Of a stretch of DNA of 64,000 bases, positions 1 through 8,063 are shown piece by piece. Position 1 is the stretch's first letter. Each line of letters starts with the position of its first letter. The notes under the pieces were generated by a model, which saw only the letters and a list, made by a program, of their open reading frames with translations, searched no databases and was not told the origin of the DNA. The stretch spans positions 314,087 to 378,086 of the forward strand of contig NZ_JACHUZ010000013.1 of the NCBI RefSeq assembly GCF_019903425.1. The letters run 5' to 3'. This DNA is from Vreelandella halophila (GTDB taxonomy: Bacteria > Pseudomonadota > Gammaproteobacteria > Pseudomonadales > Oleiphilaceae). A program made the translations under genes and the position numbers.

Positions 1-462
1 GTAGGCCTCCAGGGTTTCACCTTCCGGCATGGATGACGCCCGCCCCTGGGTCCGCGTGAGCACCAGGCTCTGGGCAACACCGGGCAGGGTCAGCTCCTGG
101 CCGAGCACCGCGGCGGCCGCTGAAAAGGCCGGTACGCCGGGGGTCAGTTCATAGCGTATTCCCAGCTCGCGCAGGCGCCGAAGCTGCTCCGCCACTGCCG
201 AGTAGATGGCCAGGTCCCCGGAGTGGAGACGGGCCACATCCAGACCCTCCTCATGGGCAGCCTGGATTTCACCGATGATGTCATCCAGGGCCATCGAGGC
301 CGTGTTCACCAGGCGCGCGTGCTCCGGCGCATGGGCGAGCACCTCCTCCGGGATAATCGAGCCCGCGTAGAGGCAGACCGGCGAGGCGGCGATACGGTCC
401 CGCGCCCGCAGCGTGATCAGGTCCGGGGCGCCCGGACCGGCGCCGATGAAGTGTACCGTCAT
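1..462 (-). CDS. cobM: CobM/CbiF precorrin-4 C11-methyltransferase (3' end outside window)
   Basis: SAM-dependent corrin-ring methylase that adds the C-11 methyl group during cobalamin synthesis in the cytoplasm. Only the first 154 codons are present; the gene runs off the left edge. The protein begins [20 protein letters not shown], with the N-terminal glycine-rich loop typical of tetrapyrrole methylases. It continues with an LYAGSIIP segment and a [11 protein letters not shown] segment, both characteristic of the CobM/CbiF subgroup. The ATG overlaps the TGA of cobL (ATGA), so the two are translationally coupled. Family assignment is firm; whether the C-terminus is intact cannot be judged. 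Confidence 0.93.
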   Translation of the reverse strand, partial: MTVHFIGAGPGAPDLITLRARDRIAASPVCLYAGSIIPEEVLAHAPEHARLVNTASMALDDIIGEIQAAHEEGLDVARLHSGDLAIYSAVAEQLRRLRELGIRYELTPGVPAFSAAAAVLGQELTLPGVAQSLVLTRTQGRASSMPEGETLEAY

Positions 463-1745
463 GCTGTTCCTTCCCCTGCCTGTGATGATTTGGTGGCGGA
501 CCAGATCGTGATCGGCCGGTCCGACTGCCAGCCATTGAACCGCCCCAGCGGCTCCGTGCGGTCTACCGAGAGGCGTGTCAGTTGCCCGCCAAACCGATCC
601 CGGGCCGCCATCAGCGCGGCTTCGCCCTCGAGGGTCACCGCCGTCGCCACGCATCGGCCCCCGGCCGCCAGGGCGGACCAGGCGCCGTCGATCACCCCCT
701 CGCCACTGGCACCGCCGCCGATGAAGACCGCGTCCGGTTGCGCCAGCGCGGGAATCACCTCAAGAAGATCCCCCTCCCGGGTCTCCAGGTGGCCCACGCC
801 ATGCAGGCGCGCATTCTCCCGAACGTTTGCCAGACGCTCCGGGCGCCGTTCAACGGCGGTCGCCCTGTTGGCCGGGTCCGACAGGAGCCATTCCACGGCC
901 ACCGCACCGGAACCGGCGCCCAGGTCCCAGAGGTGCTCCCCGCCCCGGGGCGCCAGTTGCGCCATGACCACCGCCCGGATCTCCGGCTGGGAGATCTGGC
1001 CGTCCTGCAGGAAGGCCTCGTTGGCCCGCCCCGGTACCCGTGACACCGGCGTTGCCCTTTCGGCGGGCCGGCACTCGATGGCCAGGGTGTTCAGGCGCGC
1101 GGGGGCATGAGCCAGACCTTCCCGCGCCGTGGTCTCGATGATCCGTTCCTCCGGCCCCCCCAGGGCTTCAAGTACCGTCACCCGGCTGGCGTCGTAACCG
1201 CTGTCCGTGAGCAGCCGGCAGACCACCGCCGGGCTCTGTTCATCACTGCTGAGCACCAGCAGCCGCCGGCCGGGCGCGAGCACCGCCCGCAACCGGTCCG
1301 GATCCCGCGCCACCAGCGAGTGGCAGTGAAGCGACTGCAGCGGCCAGCCCAGGCGCGCGGCCGCCAGCGAAAAGGCGGACGGCCCGGGATGGCAGGCCAT
1401 GACCTCCGGCGGGAAGGTGCGCGCCAGGGTCGCGCCCACGCCGTACCAGAACGGATCGCCACTGGCGAGCACACAGACCGGCTGCCCCTGCCACTGGCGG
1501 ATGCGCTCAACGCCCTCCGAGAAGGGCGTGGGCCAGGCCTCCCGGCACTGGCCCGGCACCGCCGGCAGATGATCCAGGTGCCGCTGCCCCCCGATCACGA
1601 AGACCGCCCCGGTCACCGCCGCGCGCGCCGCCTCATCCAGCCCGTGCCAGCCCGCCTCGGACAGCCCCACAAGACTCAGCCAGCGGTGCGGCACCCCGGA
1701 GGACGGCGTCCGGTCCGTGCCTGTATAATCCCCGTATTCACTCAT
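459..1745 (-). CDS. cobL: CobL precorrin-6Y C5,15-methyltransferase (decarboxylating)
   Basis: Bifunctional corrin methylase of 428 residues, close to the usual ~410 of CobL. The N-terminal half (about residues 20-220) is the CbiE tetrapyrrole-methylase domain, with an LASGDP motif near 93-98. The C-terminal half (about 245-428) is the CbiT domain, with the SAM-binding [13 protein letters not shown] motif near 274. It methylates C-5 and C-15 and decarboxylates the acetate side chain of precorrin-6B. I chose the ATG at 1745 because homology begins there and GGAG lies upstream; an in-frame extension to 1904 would run into the opposite-strand cobK. It couples to cobM through ATGA and is divergent from cobK with only 20 bp between start codons. 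Confidence 0.93.
   Translation of the reverse strand: MSEYGDYTGTDRTPSSGVPHRWLSLVGLSEAGWHGLDEAARAAVTGAVFVIGGQRHLDHLPAVPGQCREAWPTPFSEGVERIRQWQGQPVCVLASGDPFWYGVGATLARTFPPEVMACHPGPSAFSLAAARLGWPLQSLHCHSLVARDPDRLRAVLAPGRRLLVLSSDEQSPAVVCRLLTDSGYDASRVTVLEALGGPEERIIETTAREGLAHAPARLNTLAIECRPAERATPVSRVPGRANEAFLQDGQISQPEIRAVVMAQLAPRGGEHLWDLGAGSGAVAVEWLLSDPANRATAVERRPERLANVRENARLHGVGHLETREGDLLEVIPALAQPDAVFIGGGASGEGVIDGAWSALAAGGRCVATAVTLEGEAALMAARDRFGGQLTRLSVDRTEPLGRFNGWQSDRPITIWSATKSSQAGEGTA
1724..1729 (+). promoter_or_regulatory. Candidate -10 element for cobK
   Basis: A perfect TATAAT hexamer lies 37 bp upstream of the cobK ATG, inside the 5' end of the divergent cobL gene. No convincing -35 hexamer is seen 16-18 bp upstream, so this is a candidate only. 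With a 20-bp gap between the divergent start codons, any cobK promoter must lie inside cobL. Confidence 0.35.
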
Positions 1746-1765
1746 TCCCGACTCCGGCAGAAACC

Positions 1766-2560
1766 ATGCCCTTTCGTATCCTGATCCTCGGCGGCACCCG
1801 CGACGCCATGACCCTGGCCGAACAGCTCCTCGATCAGCCCGGCCTCGAGCCCACCTACTCCCTGGCAGGGCGAACCCGCCGCCCGCTGCCTCCGGCACTG
1901 CCAACGCGCCGGGGCGGCTTCGGCGGCATCGAGGGCCTGAAACAATGGCTCACGGACCACGACATCGCCGCCGTGGTCGACGCCACCCACCCCTTCGCCG
2001 CCGAAATGTCCCACAACGCCGCCGTTGCCTGCCGCGAACTCGACCTCCCCCTCGGCCGCCTTGACCGTGCCCCCTGGGAAGCGCAACCCGGCGACAACTG
2101 GCACCCGGTCGCGGACCTCCACGAAGCCGCCCACAAAGCCACCGAGCTGACCGCCCCCGGCGACACCCTCTGGCTCACCACCGGCCGGACCAGCCTCCCG
2201 GCGTTCGAGGGCATCCCCGACCGCCACCTGCTCGTACGCTGCGTCGATCCCCCGGACCCCGAGCCCGCGTTTCCGGACTGGACCCTGATCGAAGACCGCG
2301 GCCCCTACAGCCTCGACGGCGAACGCCGGCTCATCACCGACCACAACGTCGCCGCCCTCATCACCAAGAACTCCGGCGGCCAGGCCGCCCGCCCGAAACT
2401 CGACGCCGCCCGCGAGGCCGGCATTCCGGTCATCATCATCGACCGGCCGCCGCTCCCCCCGGCCACCCATACTTTCCAGTCCCCGGAAGCTGTCCGGGAT
2501 TGGCTAAGCCAGGCTCTGAGCGTCGTCGAGGCGTATCAGGAGGGGGCAGGGGAGTCCTGA
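1766..2560 (+). CDS. cobK: CobK/CbiJ precorrin-6A reductase
   Basis: NAD(P)H-dependent reductase of the corrin macrocycle (precorrin-6A to precorrin-6B), 264 residues. The N-terminus carries ILGGTRDAM, the nucleotide-binding loop of the family. The hallmark DATHPFA motif is at residues 72-78, and a KNSGG segment with a PVIIIDRP stretch lies near the C-terminus, as in known CobK/CbiJ proteins. It is the only corrin gene on the plus strand here, divergent from cobL and convergent with cobJ. Its last codons and stop overlap the left arm of an intergenic palindromic repeat (2547-2567), so the C-terminal residues may have been reshaped by that element. Confidence 0.93.
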   Translation: MPFRILILGGTRDAMTLAEQLLDQPGLEPTYSLAGRTRRPLPPALPTRRGGFGGIEGLKQWLTDHDIAAVVDATHPFAAEMSHNAAVACRELDLPLGRLDRAPWEAQPGDNWHPVADLHEAAHKATELTAPGDTLWLTTGRTSLPAFEGIPDRHLLVRCVDPPDPEPAFPDWTLIEDRGPYSLDGERRLITDHNVAALITKNSGGQAARPKLDAAREAGIPVIIIDRPPLPPATHTFQSPEAVRDWLSQALSVVEAYQEGAGES

Positions 2561-2721
2561 CCGGGAAGCTCTGGAGCCAAGGATGGCGGAAGAGCAGCGT
2601 ACAGGGGTTTGCGCGATTGAGCGCAAACGGGTTTACACGGATGTAAACCCAGGACTTTTCAGCAGAGCAGGATTGCGCAGCTGAAAAGTATTTACAGCGA
2701 TTCCCGGGCAGGACTCCCCTG
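2547..2721. repeat. Dispersed palindromic repeat, copy 1 (composite, inverted orientation)
   Basis: Outer arms 2547-2567 and 2701-2721 are inverted repeats matching at 20 of 21 positions. Between them lies the core also seen at 4973-5026 and 63015-63068, in reverse orientation: GGATGGCGGAAGAGCAGCG then TATTTACAGCG. Here the core is split by about 80 bp made of three consecutive hairpins: GTTTGCGC/GCGCAAAC, GGGTTTACA/TGTAAACCC and CTTTTCAGC/GCTGAAAAG. The element sits between the convergent ends of cobK and cobJ and may act as a bidirectional transcript end. No coding function is apparent. Confidence 0.85.
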
Positions 2722-2739
2722 ACCCCGACCTTCGACAAA

Positions 2740-3486
2740 TCAGGAATAATCCCGGGGACTATAAACGAACCAGCGATCCCCATGACGCACATACCGCCCC
2801 CGGGAATTCCCAACCAGAACCACCGTCCGCATATCCACCTCGGTCGGATCCGCCTCCGCCAGCGTCGTCATCCGCACCCACTCATCCGGCCGCCCGACCG
2901 CCGCCGCGAACACCACCGGCGTCTCCCCCAGCTGCTCCGCCCGCAGGATCGAAAGCGCCTCGCCAAGCTGCCAGGGCCGGCTCGAGGAACGCGGGTTGTA
3001 GAAGGCCATGGCAAAATCCGCCCGGGCCGCCAGCTGCAGCCGGTTCGCGATCACAGACCAGGGCTTGAGGTTGTCCGAAAGCGAGATGGCACAGAAGTCG
3101 TGACCCAAGGGCGCTCCCACACGGGCAGCCGCCGCCTGCAGCGCCGAGACGCCCGGATGCACCTCAAACTCGATATCCGCCCACTCCGGCCGCGCCTGGT
3201 GATCCAGCACCTCGCACAGAGCCGCCGCCATGGCAAAGATCCCCGGGTCGCCCCCGGACACCACCGCAACACGGCGCCCCTGTGCCGCCAGATCCAGCGC
3301 CTCCGCAGCCCGCTCCAGCTCCACACGGTTGTCCGAGGGATGGCACCGGTGGCGCTCCGAGGCCAACCGATCCAGGTAGGGGCCATAGCCCACCAGATCC
3401 GTCGCCTGATCGATCAGGTCCCGGGTCTCCGGGGTCACCCACTCAGGACCGGCCGGGCCCACCCCGATCACGTCCAACCGTTTCAT
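2740..3486 (-). CDS. cobJ: CobJ/CbiH precorrin-3B C17-methyltransferase
   Basis: SAM-dependent methylase that adds the C-17 methyl and drives ring contraction of the corrin. It is 248 residues, the normal size for the single-domain form. It starts MKRLDVIGVGPAGPEWVTPE with the GxGPxxPE loop. It also has VVSGGDPGIFAMA (residues about 74-86), HPGVSALQAAAARVGAPLGHDFCAISLSD and MAFYNPRS, all strongly characteristic of CobJ/CbiH. The ATG at 3486 overlaps the stop of cobI by 4 bp, so translation is coupled. It is the last gene of the cobHIJ block and ends convergently toward cobK across repeat copy 1. Confidence 0.95.
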   Translation of the reverse strand: MKRLDVIGVGPAGPEWVTPETRDLIDQATDLVGYGPYLDRLASERHRCHPSDNRVELERAAEALDLAAQGRRVAVVSGGDPGIFAMAAALCEVLDHQARPEWADIEFEVHPGVSALQAAAARVGAPLGHDFCAISLSDNLKPWSVIANRLQLAARADFAMAFYNPRSSSRPWQLGEALSILRAEQLGETPVVFAAAVGRPDEWVRMTTLAEADPTEVDMRTVVLVGNSRGRYVRHGDRWFVYSPRDYS

Positions 3487-4244
3487 ACCCGCACCCCGGG
3501 GCCGGGAATCAGCACCATGGAGAAGTACGGTGCCTTGCCGTCCGGGGCCTCCACCAGCGGCATGACCCGCTCGTCCGGCATGCTCGCCTTCTCCACGTAC
3601 CAGGCCCGTTCCTGGAGGCCCAGGTCCGTCACAATGCGGCGGAGCAGTGGCAGGTTGGTGCCCACCTTCATGATCACAGTGGCCCGTTCCGGATCAATAC
3701 TGGCCCTCAGGGCCTTCTCGTCCATGGTGCCCGGGATCACCCGGAGCTGGTCATCGCGCATCATCAGCGGATGCGGCAGCAGCGCGCCGCCAGCCATCAT
3801 GGCGCCGACACCGGGGACCACGGTGCTCTCGAAACGGTCCTTGAGACGCAGATAGATGTGCATGAACGAGCCGTAGAAGAAGGCATCCCCTTCATTGAGC
3901 ACCGCCACCGAGCGACCCGCCTTCAGGTGTTCGGCGACCGCATCGGCGGATTCCTCAAAGAAATCCTCGATCTGCTGCCGGTATTCCGGACTGCTGTGCG
4001 GGATCTCGTTGGTCACGGGATAGACCATGGGCAGTTCTTCATGCTCGGCGGTGATGTGGGCCTCGCAGGTAGTACGCGCCCGCCCCGGGCCACTGCGCTT
4101 GCAGAAGTAGGCCACGACCGGGCATTCCGCCAGCAGCCGGGCGGCCTTGAGGGTGATCAGTTCCGGATCGCCGGGGCCCGTGCTGATGCCGTAGAGGTGA
4201 CCGTAACCGTCGGTGCCTGTGGTTGTCGTTACTGCGTCGTTCAT
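3483..4244 (-). CDS. cobI: CobI/CbiL precorrin-2 C20-methyltransferase
   Basis: First dedicated methylase of the corrin branch, transferring methyl from SAM to C-20 of precorrin-2 (or cobalt-factor II). It has 253 residues. After a short hydrophilic leader the LYGISTGPGDPELITLKA loop appears, followed by VAVLNEGDAFFYGSFMHIYLRL and VVPGVGAMMAGGA, all diagnostic for CobI/CbiL. It lies between cobH (4-bp gap) and cobJ (4-bp overlap) in a tightly packed operon. Whether it uses the metal-free or the cobalt substrate cannot be told from sequence. Confidence 0.95.
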   Translation of the reverse strand: MNDAVTTTTGTDGYGHLYGISTGPGDPELITLKAARLLAECPVVAYFCKRSGPGRARTTCEAHITAEHEELPMVYPVTNEIPHSSPEYRQQIEDFFEESADAVAEHLKAGRSVAVLNEGDAFFYGSFMHIYLRLKDRFESTVVPGVGAMMAGGALLPHPLMMRDDQLRVIPGTMDEKALRASIDPERATVIMKVGTNLPLLRRIVTDLGLQERAWYVEKASMPDERVMPLVEAPDGKAPYFSMVLIPGPGVRV

Positions 4245-4248
4245 GGCG

Positions 4249-4881
4249 TTATTCCGTTTCGCTGGCCAGGGCGTTCACGGCGGCGGCGGCCATGGCACTG
4301 CCGCCGCGGCGTCCGTGGACGGTGATGAAGGGGAGGTCCGGAGTCGCCGCGAGGGCTTCCTTGCTTTCGGCGGCGCCGATGAACCCCACGGGGAAACCGA
4401 GTATGGCGGCCGGGCGCGGGGCGCCGTTGGCCAGCCGGTTAAGCAGGTGGAACAGGACGGTGGGGGCGTTGCCGATGGCCACGACGCTCCCCTCGAGATG
4501 CTCGTCCCAGAAGTCCACGGCGGCGGCGCTGCGGGTGTTGCCGATGGCGGCGGCGTGCTCGGGGACCCGCTCGTCCCGCAGGGTGCAGATGACGTCATTG
4601 TCCGCAGGCAGGCGCTTGCGGGTCACGCCATGGGCCACCATTTCGCTGTCGCAGAGGATGGGTTTCCCCGCCTGAAGCGCAGCCTTTGCCGCGCCGGCTG
4701 CGTCCGTGGAGAACGCCAGATCCTCGATCAAGTCCACCATGCCGCAGGCGTGGATCAGGCGGACGGCGGTTTTTTCGAGGTCCGCAGGTATCTGTGATAG
4801 ATCCGCCTCATCACGGATGGTGGCAAAGGAGGCGCGGTAGATGGCGGCGCCGTCCTTTTCGTAGTCATGGAGTTCGTCCAT
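4249..4881 (-). CDS. cobH: CobH/CbiC precorrin-8X methylmutase
   Basis: Moves the C-11 methyl to C-12, forming hydrogenobyrinic acid or its cobalt form. It has 210 residues, the family norm. The catalytic histidine is visible as H44 in RLIHACGMVD. Other family blocks are ILCDSEMVAHGVTRKRL, NDVICTLRD and the C-terminal GFPVGFIGAAESKEAL and GRRGGSAMAAAAVNAL. I chose the ATG at 4881 because AAAGGA lies 8 bp upstream; an ATG at 4902 would place that ribosome site inside the gene. It is first of the cobHIJ block, separated from yadH by 203 bp that hold repeat copy 2. Confidence 0.95.
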   Translation of the reverse strand: MDELHDYEKDGAAIYRASFATIRDEADLSQIPADLEKTAVRLIHACGMVDLIEDLAFSTDAAGAAKAALQAGKPILCDSEMVAHGVTRKRLPADNDVICTLRDERVPEHAAAIGNTRSAAAVDFWDEHLEGSVVAIGNAPTVLFHLLNRLANGAPRPAAILGFPVGFIGAAESKEALAATPDLPFITVHGRRGGSAMAAAAVNALASETE

Positions 4882-4941
4882 GGTTCTATTCCTTTGTTTC
4901 AAGTAACGGTTAACGTTGTCTCAAGACTTCAAGTCTTTCGC

Positions 4942-5057
4942 AGGGAATGGGTTGGGGAGTCTTTCCCGGGAAACGCTGTAAATACATCCCTGTACGCTGC
5001 TCTTCCGCCATCCATGGCTCCAGAGCTTCCCGGGAAAGACTCCCCAACCCATTCCCT
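4942..5057. repeat. Dispersed palindromic repeat, copy 2
   Basis: Two 31-bp arms (4942-4972 and 5027-5057) are perfect inverted repeats flanking a 54-bp core. The inner ends read TTCCCGGGAA. The core contains GCTGTAAATACATCCCTG and GCTCTTCCGCCATCCATGG and matches the core of copy 3 at all but the first base. It fills most of the gap between yadH and cobH on the minus strand, so a transcript from the upstream riboswitch into cobHIJ would have to read through a very strong hairpin. Confidence 0.9.
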
Positions 5058-5084
5058 CCTGATTCCCAGCTAACGCAACCCACC

Positions 5085-5858
5085 TCATGGTTTGATCCGT
5101 ATTCCTTTCGCCACCAACCACCACGCCAGCAACCCCGTAAGCACGGTTACCACTGGCAGTACCAGCAACGTCCATCCATCGCCGGTGGTTCCCTCATCAA
5201 GCAGGCTGTACCGGAAGCCGTCTACGATGTAGACCATGGGGTTAGCCAGGGAGGCGGTGTCCCAGGGGGCCGGCAGGCGGTCGATGGGGTAGAAGACACC
5301 GCCAAGGTAGATCAGCGGGGTCAGCAGGAAGGTGGCGATGACGGAGGTGTCGTCGAAGCTGCGGGCGAAGATGCCGTTGATCAGGCCGGCAAAGGAGAAC
5401 AGGAGCGCGCTCAGGACCGCGACCAGCAGGGCGGCGCCGGGGTGGGCCACTTGCAGGCTGGTCATGGGCAGCGCGATCAGCAGCACCAGGGCGCCGGCCA
5501 TAAGGCCGCGCAGTACGGCGGCGGTGGCGAAGCCAGCGACGATGAGCCAGGCGGGCATGGGGGCGACCAGCATTTCCTCGATATGGCGCTGCAGCCGGGC
5601 GCCGAAGAATGACAGCGTGGTGTTGTTGTACGCGTTGGTGACCACCGCGAAGAGCACCAGGCCAGGCATGAGGTAGTCGGCGTAGCTGGCGCCGCCGACC
5701 TGGCCGAGGTCGCGGCCGACGAACTGCCCGAAGATGACCATGAAGAGAGTGGCTGTGACCACGGAGGGCAGCAGGTTCTGGATCCAGGAGCGCAGGAAGC
5801 GCCGCACCTGTTTGATCACCAGGCCCTGGTAGGCGTTCCAGAGGATGGTGGCGTTCAT
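5085..5858 (-). CDS. yadH: ABC-2 type transporter permease, YadH-like
   Basis: Inner-membrane permease of 257 residues with about six hydrophobic segments (for example LLPSVVTATLFMVIFGQFV, MPGLVLFAVVTNAY, VIATFLLTPLIYLGGVFY, LLVLPVVTVLTGLLAWWLV). The ABC-2 signature segment NPMVYIVDGFRYSLL lies near residue 205. It overlaps its ATPase partner by 4 bp. In other bacteria the YadGH pair is an uncharacterised exporter. Its position between cbiD and cobH, downstream of a cobalamin riboswitch, suggests a role tied to cobalt or corrinoid homeostasis, but the substrate is unknown. Confidence 0.85.
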   Translation of the reverse strand: MNATILWNAYQGLVIKQVRRFLRSWIQNLLPSVVTATLFMVIFGQFVGRDLGQVGGASYADYLMPGLVLFAVVTNAYNNTTLSFFGARLQRHIEEMLVAPMPAWLIVAGFATAAVLRGLMAGALVLLIALPMTSLQVAHPGAALLVAVLSALLFSFAGLINGIFARSFDDTSVIATFLLTPLIYLGGVFYPIDRLPAPWDTASLANPMVYIVDGFRYSLLDEGTTGDGWTLLVLPVVTVLTGLLAWWLVAKGIRIKP

Positions 5859-6625
5859 GGCTCCCCCTCCTCTTCCGGTTCCCCGCCTTCGAGCAGGCGC
5901 AGGAAGCGGGCTTCCAGGCCCTGGTCGCCGGTGCCACTACCGGCGTCGGCGCCGAAGAGCTGCGCCGGGGTGTCGTTGGCGATCAGGCGGCCGTCCTTGA
6001 GCACGGCTACCTGCTGGCAGAGGTCGCGCATTTCCTCCAGGTAGTGGCTGCTCATCAGCACGGTGGTGCCGCCGGCGTTGAGTTCGCGCAGCAAGGCCCA
6101 GGTGTCGCGGCGGGCTTCCACGTCCAGCCCGGCGGTGGGCTCGTCCAGAATCAGCAGTCCGGGTTCGTGCACCAGGGCCCGGGCCATCATAAGCCGGCGT
6201 TTCATGCCGCCGGAGAGGCCCCAGGGTTTGCGCGCGGCGCGCTCGGCGAGGCCGACCCGTTCCAGCACGGCCTGGGTCCGCTGTCGGGCGGCGCGCCGCG
6301 AGAGCCCGTAGTACCGGCCCTGGGTGGCAATGATCTCGTTGATGGGCTCGAAGCTGTTGAAGTTCACTTCCTGGGGGACCAGCCCCACGCGGCGGCGGGC
6401 GGCGACGGGGTTGCGTTCCGGGTCGTGGCCGAAAAGGCGGACCGAGCCGGTCTCGATCCGGACCAGGCCGGTCATCAGGCCGATCAGGGTACTCTTGCCC
6501 GCGCCATTGGGGCCGAGCAGGCCCTGGAAGGCGCCACGTTCGACGCTCAGGTCCACGCCGTCCAGTGCCGCCTGGCCGCCCTTGTAGGTCTTGCGCAGTC
6601 CCCGGAGATCAATGGCCGCAGTCAT
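5855..6625 (-). CDS. yadG: ABC transporter ATP-binding protein, YadG-like
   Basis: Cytoplasmic ATPase of an ABC-2 exporter, 256 residues. Walker A GPNGAGKST is at about 38-46, a Q-loop at LVPQEVNFN, the ABC signature LSGGMKRR, Walker B LLILDEPTAGLD and the H-loop SSHYLEEM. The C-terminus ends in an acidic tail, EGGEPEEEGEP. It overlaps cbiD upstream and yadH downstream by 4 bp each (ATGA), so three proteins are made in a translationally coupled block. The cognate permease is YadH. Substrate unknown. Confidence 0.88.
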   Translation of the reverse strand: MTAAIDLRGLRKTYKGGQAALDGVDLSVERGAFQGLLGPNGAGKSTLIGLMTGLVRIETGSVRLFGHDPERNPVAARRRVGLVPQEVNFNSFEPINEIIATQGRYYGLSRRAARQRTQAVLERVGLAERAARKPWGLSGGMKRRLMMARALVHEPGLLILDEPTAGLDVEARRDTWALLRELNAGGTTVLMSSHYLEEMRDLCQQVAVLKDGRLIANDTPAQLFGADAGSGTGDQGLEARFLRLLEGGEPEEEGEP

Positions 6626-7719
6626 GCCACCTCCTCGGCAAAGCCAATGAGTTCACCCTGGCGGCTCACGCCGCACACGCTCAGGTGATGCTCCCCCGGC
6701 AGGTAGTCGCGCATCCGGGCCAGGCCCATCCCTGCGATACGGTCGCCCAGGGGAATCCCCGCTTTCTGGCAGGCTTCGAGGGCCTCGATGCTGGTGTTGG
6801 CCGTCCGGATCCAGTCCCCCAGGCCCGTGTCGGCACCGGCTGCAAGGGCCTGGTCGGCAATGAAGTCAAAATCAATGGCACAGCGCCGGCTGTGGGTGTC
6901 CGGCTCGCCAGCGGCGAACTTGCTGAGTTTGCCGAAGCCGCTGGCCAACGTTACGCGGGGCAATGGGTGCTTTTTCAGGTACTTGAGCAGCGCCCCGAAC
7001 ATGTCGCCCATCTCCACGATGGCGCCTTCCTCAAGCCCGAAACAAGAGCGGACGAAGGCTTCGCTGGTGCCGCCGGTACAGCCGGCGATATGGGTCAGGC
7101 CGTTGGCGCGGGCCACATCCACAGACTGGTGGATGGAGGCGATGAAGGCGGAGCATGAGAAAGGCCGCACGATGCCGGTGGTGCCCAATACCGACAGGCC
7201 TCCCAGGATACCCAGCTTCCCATTCATGGTATTCCGGGCAATGGCCTCGCCGTCATCGATGCCCACGGTCACGCTGAAGCCACCCGCAAACCCCGTTTCA
7301 GCAGCGATGGCCTCCAGATGCTCGGTGATCAACCGCCGCGGCACCGGATTGATGGCCGGCTCGCCCACGGGCACGGGCAGTCCAGAGCGGGTCACGGTGC
7401 CAACCCCCTCCCCGGCCCGGAATACCACGCCGGCCTCACCAGTCAGTTCCAGGCGGACCCAGAGCCGGGCGCCGTGGGTGGCGTCCGGGTCATCCCCGGC
7501 ATCCTTGATAACACCCGCCGTGGCGCTGGTGCCGGTCACCGCGAGGTCTTCGATGGTCATCGCCGGTTCCTGGCCCCGGGGCAGATGGATGCGCACGCAC
7601 CGGTCCTCGCCCCCCGCCAGCAGGGCGCGCGCTGCCGCCACCGAGGCAGCCGTGGCACAGGCTCCCGTTGAGAGACCCTGACGAAGGGGACCGTTATGTT
7701 CCGGGGTTTCGGGACGCAT
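6622..7719 (-). CDS. cbiD: CbiD cobalt-precorrin-5B C1-methyltransferase
   Basis: Methylase that places the C-1 methyl on the corrin ring in the cobalt-early (anaerobic-type) pathway, where it replaces CobF. It has 365 residues, typical of CbiD. Diagnostic blocks are LRQGLSTGACATAAS near the N-terminus, GEGVGTVTRSGLPVPVGEPAINPVPR and GGLSVLGTTGIVRPFSCSAF. It is the first gene after a cobalamin riboswitch on the minus strand, so expression should fall when cobalamin is plentiful. It is coupled by ATGA to yadG. Confidence 0.95.
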   Translation of the reverse strand: MRPETPEHNGPLRQGLSTGACATAASVAAARALLAGGEDRCVRIHLPRGQEPAMTIEDLAVTGTSATAGVIKDAGDDPDATHGARLWVRLELTGEAGVVFRAGEGVGTVTRSGLPVPVGEPAINPVPRRLITEHLEAIAAETGFAGGFSVTVGIDDGEAIARNTMNGKLGILGGLSVLGTTGIVRPFSCSAFIASIHQSVDVARANGLTHIAGCTGGTSEAFVRSCFGLEEGAIVEMGDMFGALLKYLKKHPLPRVTLASGFGKLSKFAAGEPDTHSRRCAIDFDFIADQALAAGADTGLGDWIRTANTSIEALEACQKAGIPLGDRIAGMGLARMRDYLPGEHHLSVCGVSRQGELIGFAEEVA

Positions 7720-7779
7720 GGTGGCTCAAGCCCTGAGCGCTCCACCGCCGTGCCACCCGCACTGACGGTGCTGTTCCCC

Positions 7780-7950
7780 TGGGCCGGTCTCCGGACTCAT
7801 GCTGGAACCTGAGCGGTTCGGGCGGATCGCCTTCCCATGATGGCACCATCACAGTGGCGGGGATGATCCGCGCCCAGCATTCACCGTTGCGGGGGCAGTC
7901 CCGGAGTCACACCGGGTTCCCGTTTCAGCCGGTCATCCGAACGGACGCCG
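7780..7950 (-). promoter_or_regulatory. Cobalamin riboswitch in the cbiD operon leader
   Basis: Read on the minus strand, the leader has the conserved core in order: GGGAACCCGGTG, CCGGGACTGCCCCCGCAACG, GCCACTG, the B12 box GGGAAGGC and the closing GAGTCCGGAGACCGGCC. The element ends about 60 bp before the cbiD ATG, so the expression platform must be short and probably occludes the ribosome site or terminates early. Boundaries are approximate. Confidence 0.93.
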
Positions 7951-7976
7951 ACCACCCAGGGACGAAAGAGGAGCAA

Positions 7977-8005
7977 ATCCTAGAGGATCGGGGTCCCCTG
8001 GTCAA
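7977..8005 (-). promoter_or_regulatory. Candidate sigma70 promoter for the cbiD riboswitch transcript
   Basis: On the minus strand TTGACC (8005-8000) is followed after 17 bp by TAGGAT (7982-7977). The predicted start, near 7970, lies just before the riboswitch. It stands back to back with a similar promoter for btuB. Sequence match only. Confidence 0.5.
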
Positions 8006-8028
8006 ATCGCCACCAGCGCTCCGGAGCT

Positions 8029-8057
8029 TTGACTTTCCTCAAACCTTCCCCTAGCCT
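8029..8057 (+). promoter_or_regulatory. Candidate sigma70 promoter for the btuB riboswitch transcript
   Basis: TTGACT (8029-8034), 17-bp spacer, TAGCCT (8052-8057). The expected start near 8064 coincides with the 5' strand of riboswitch helix P1 (8066), which supports the assignment although the -10 is weak. Confidence 0.45.
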
Positions 8058-8063
8058 CCCCGC

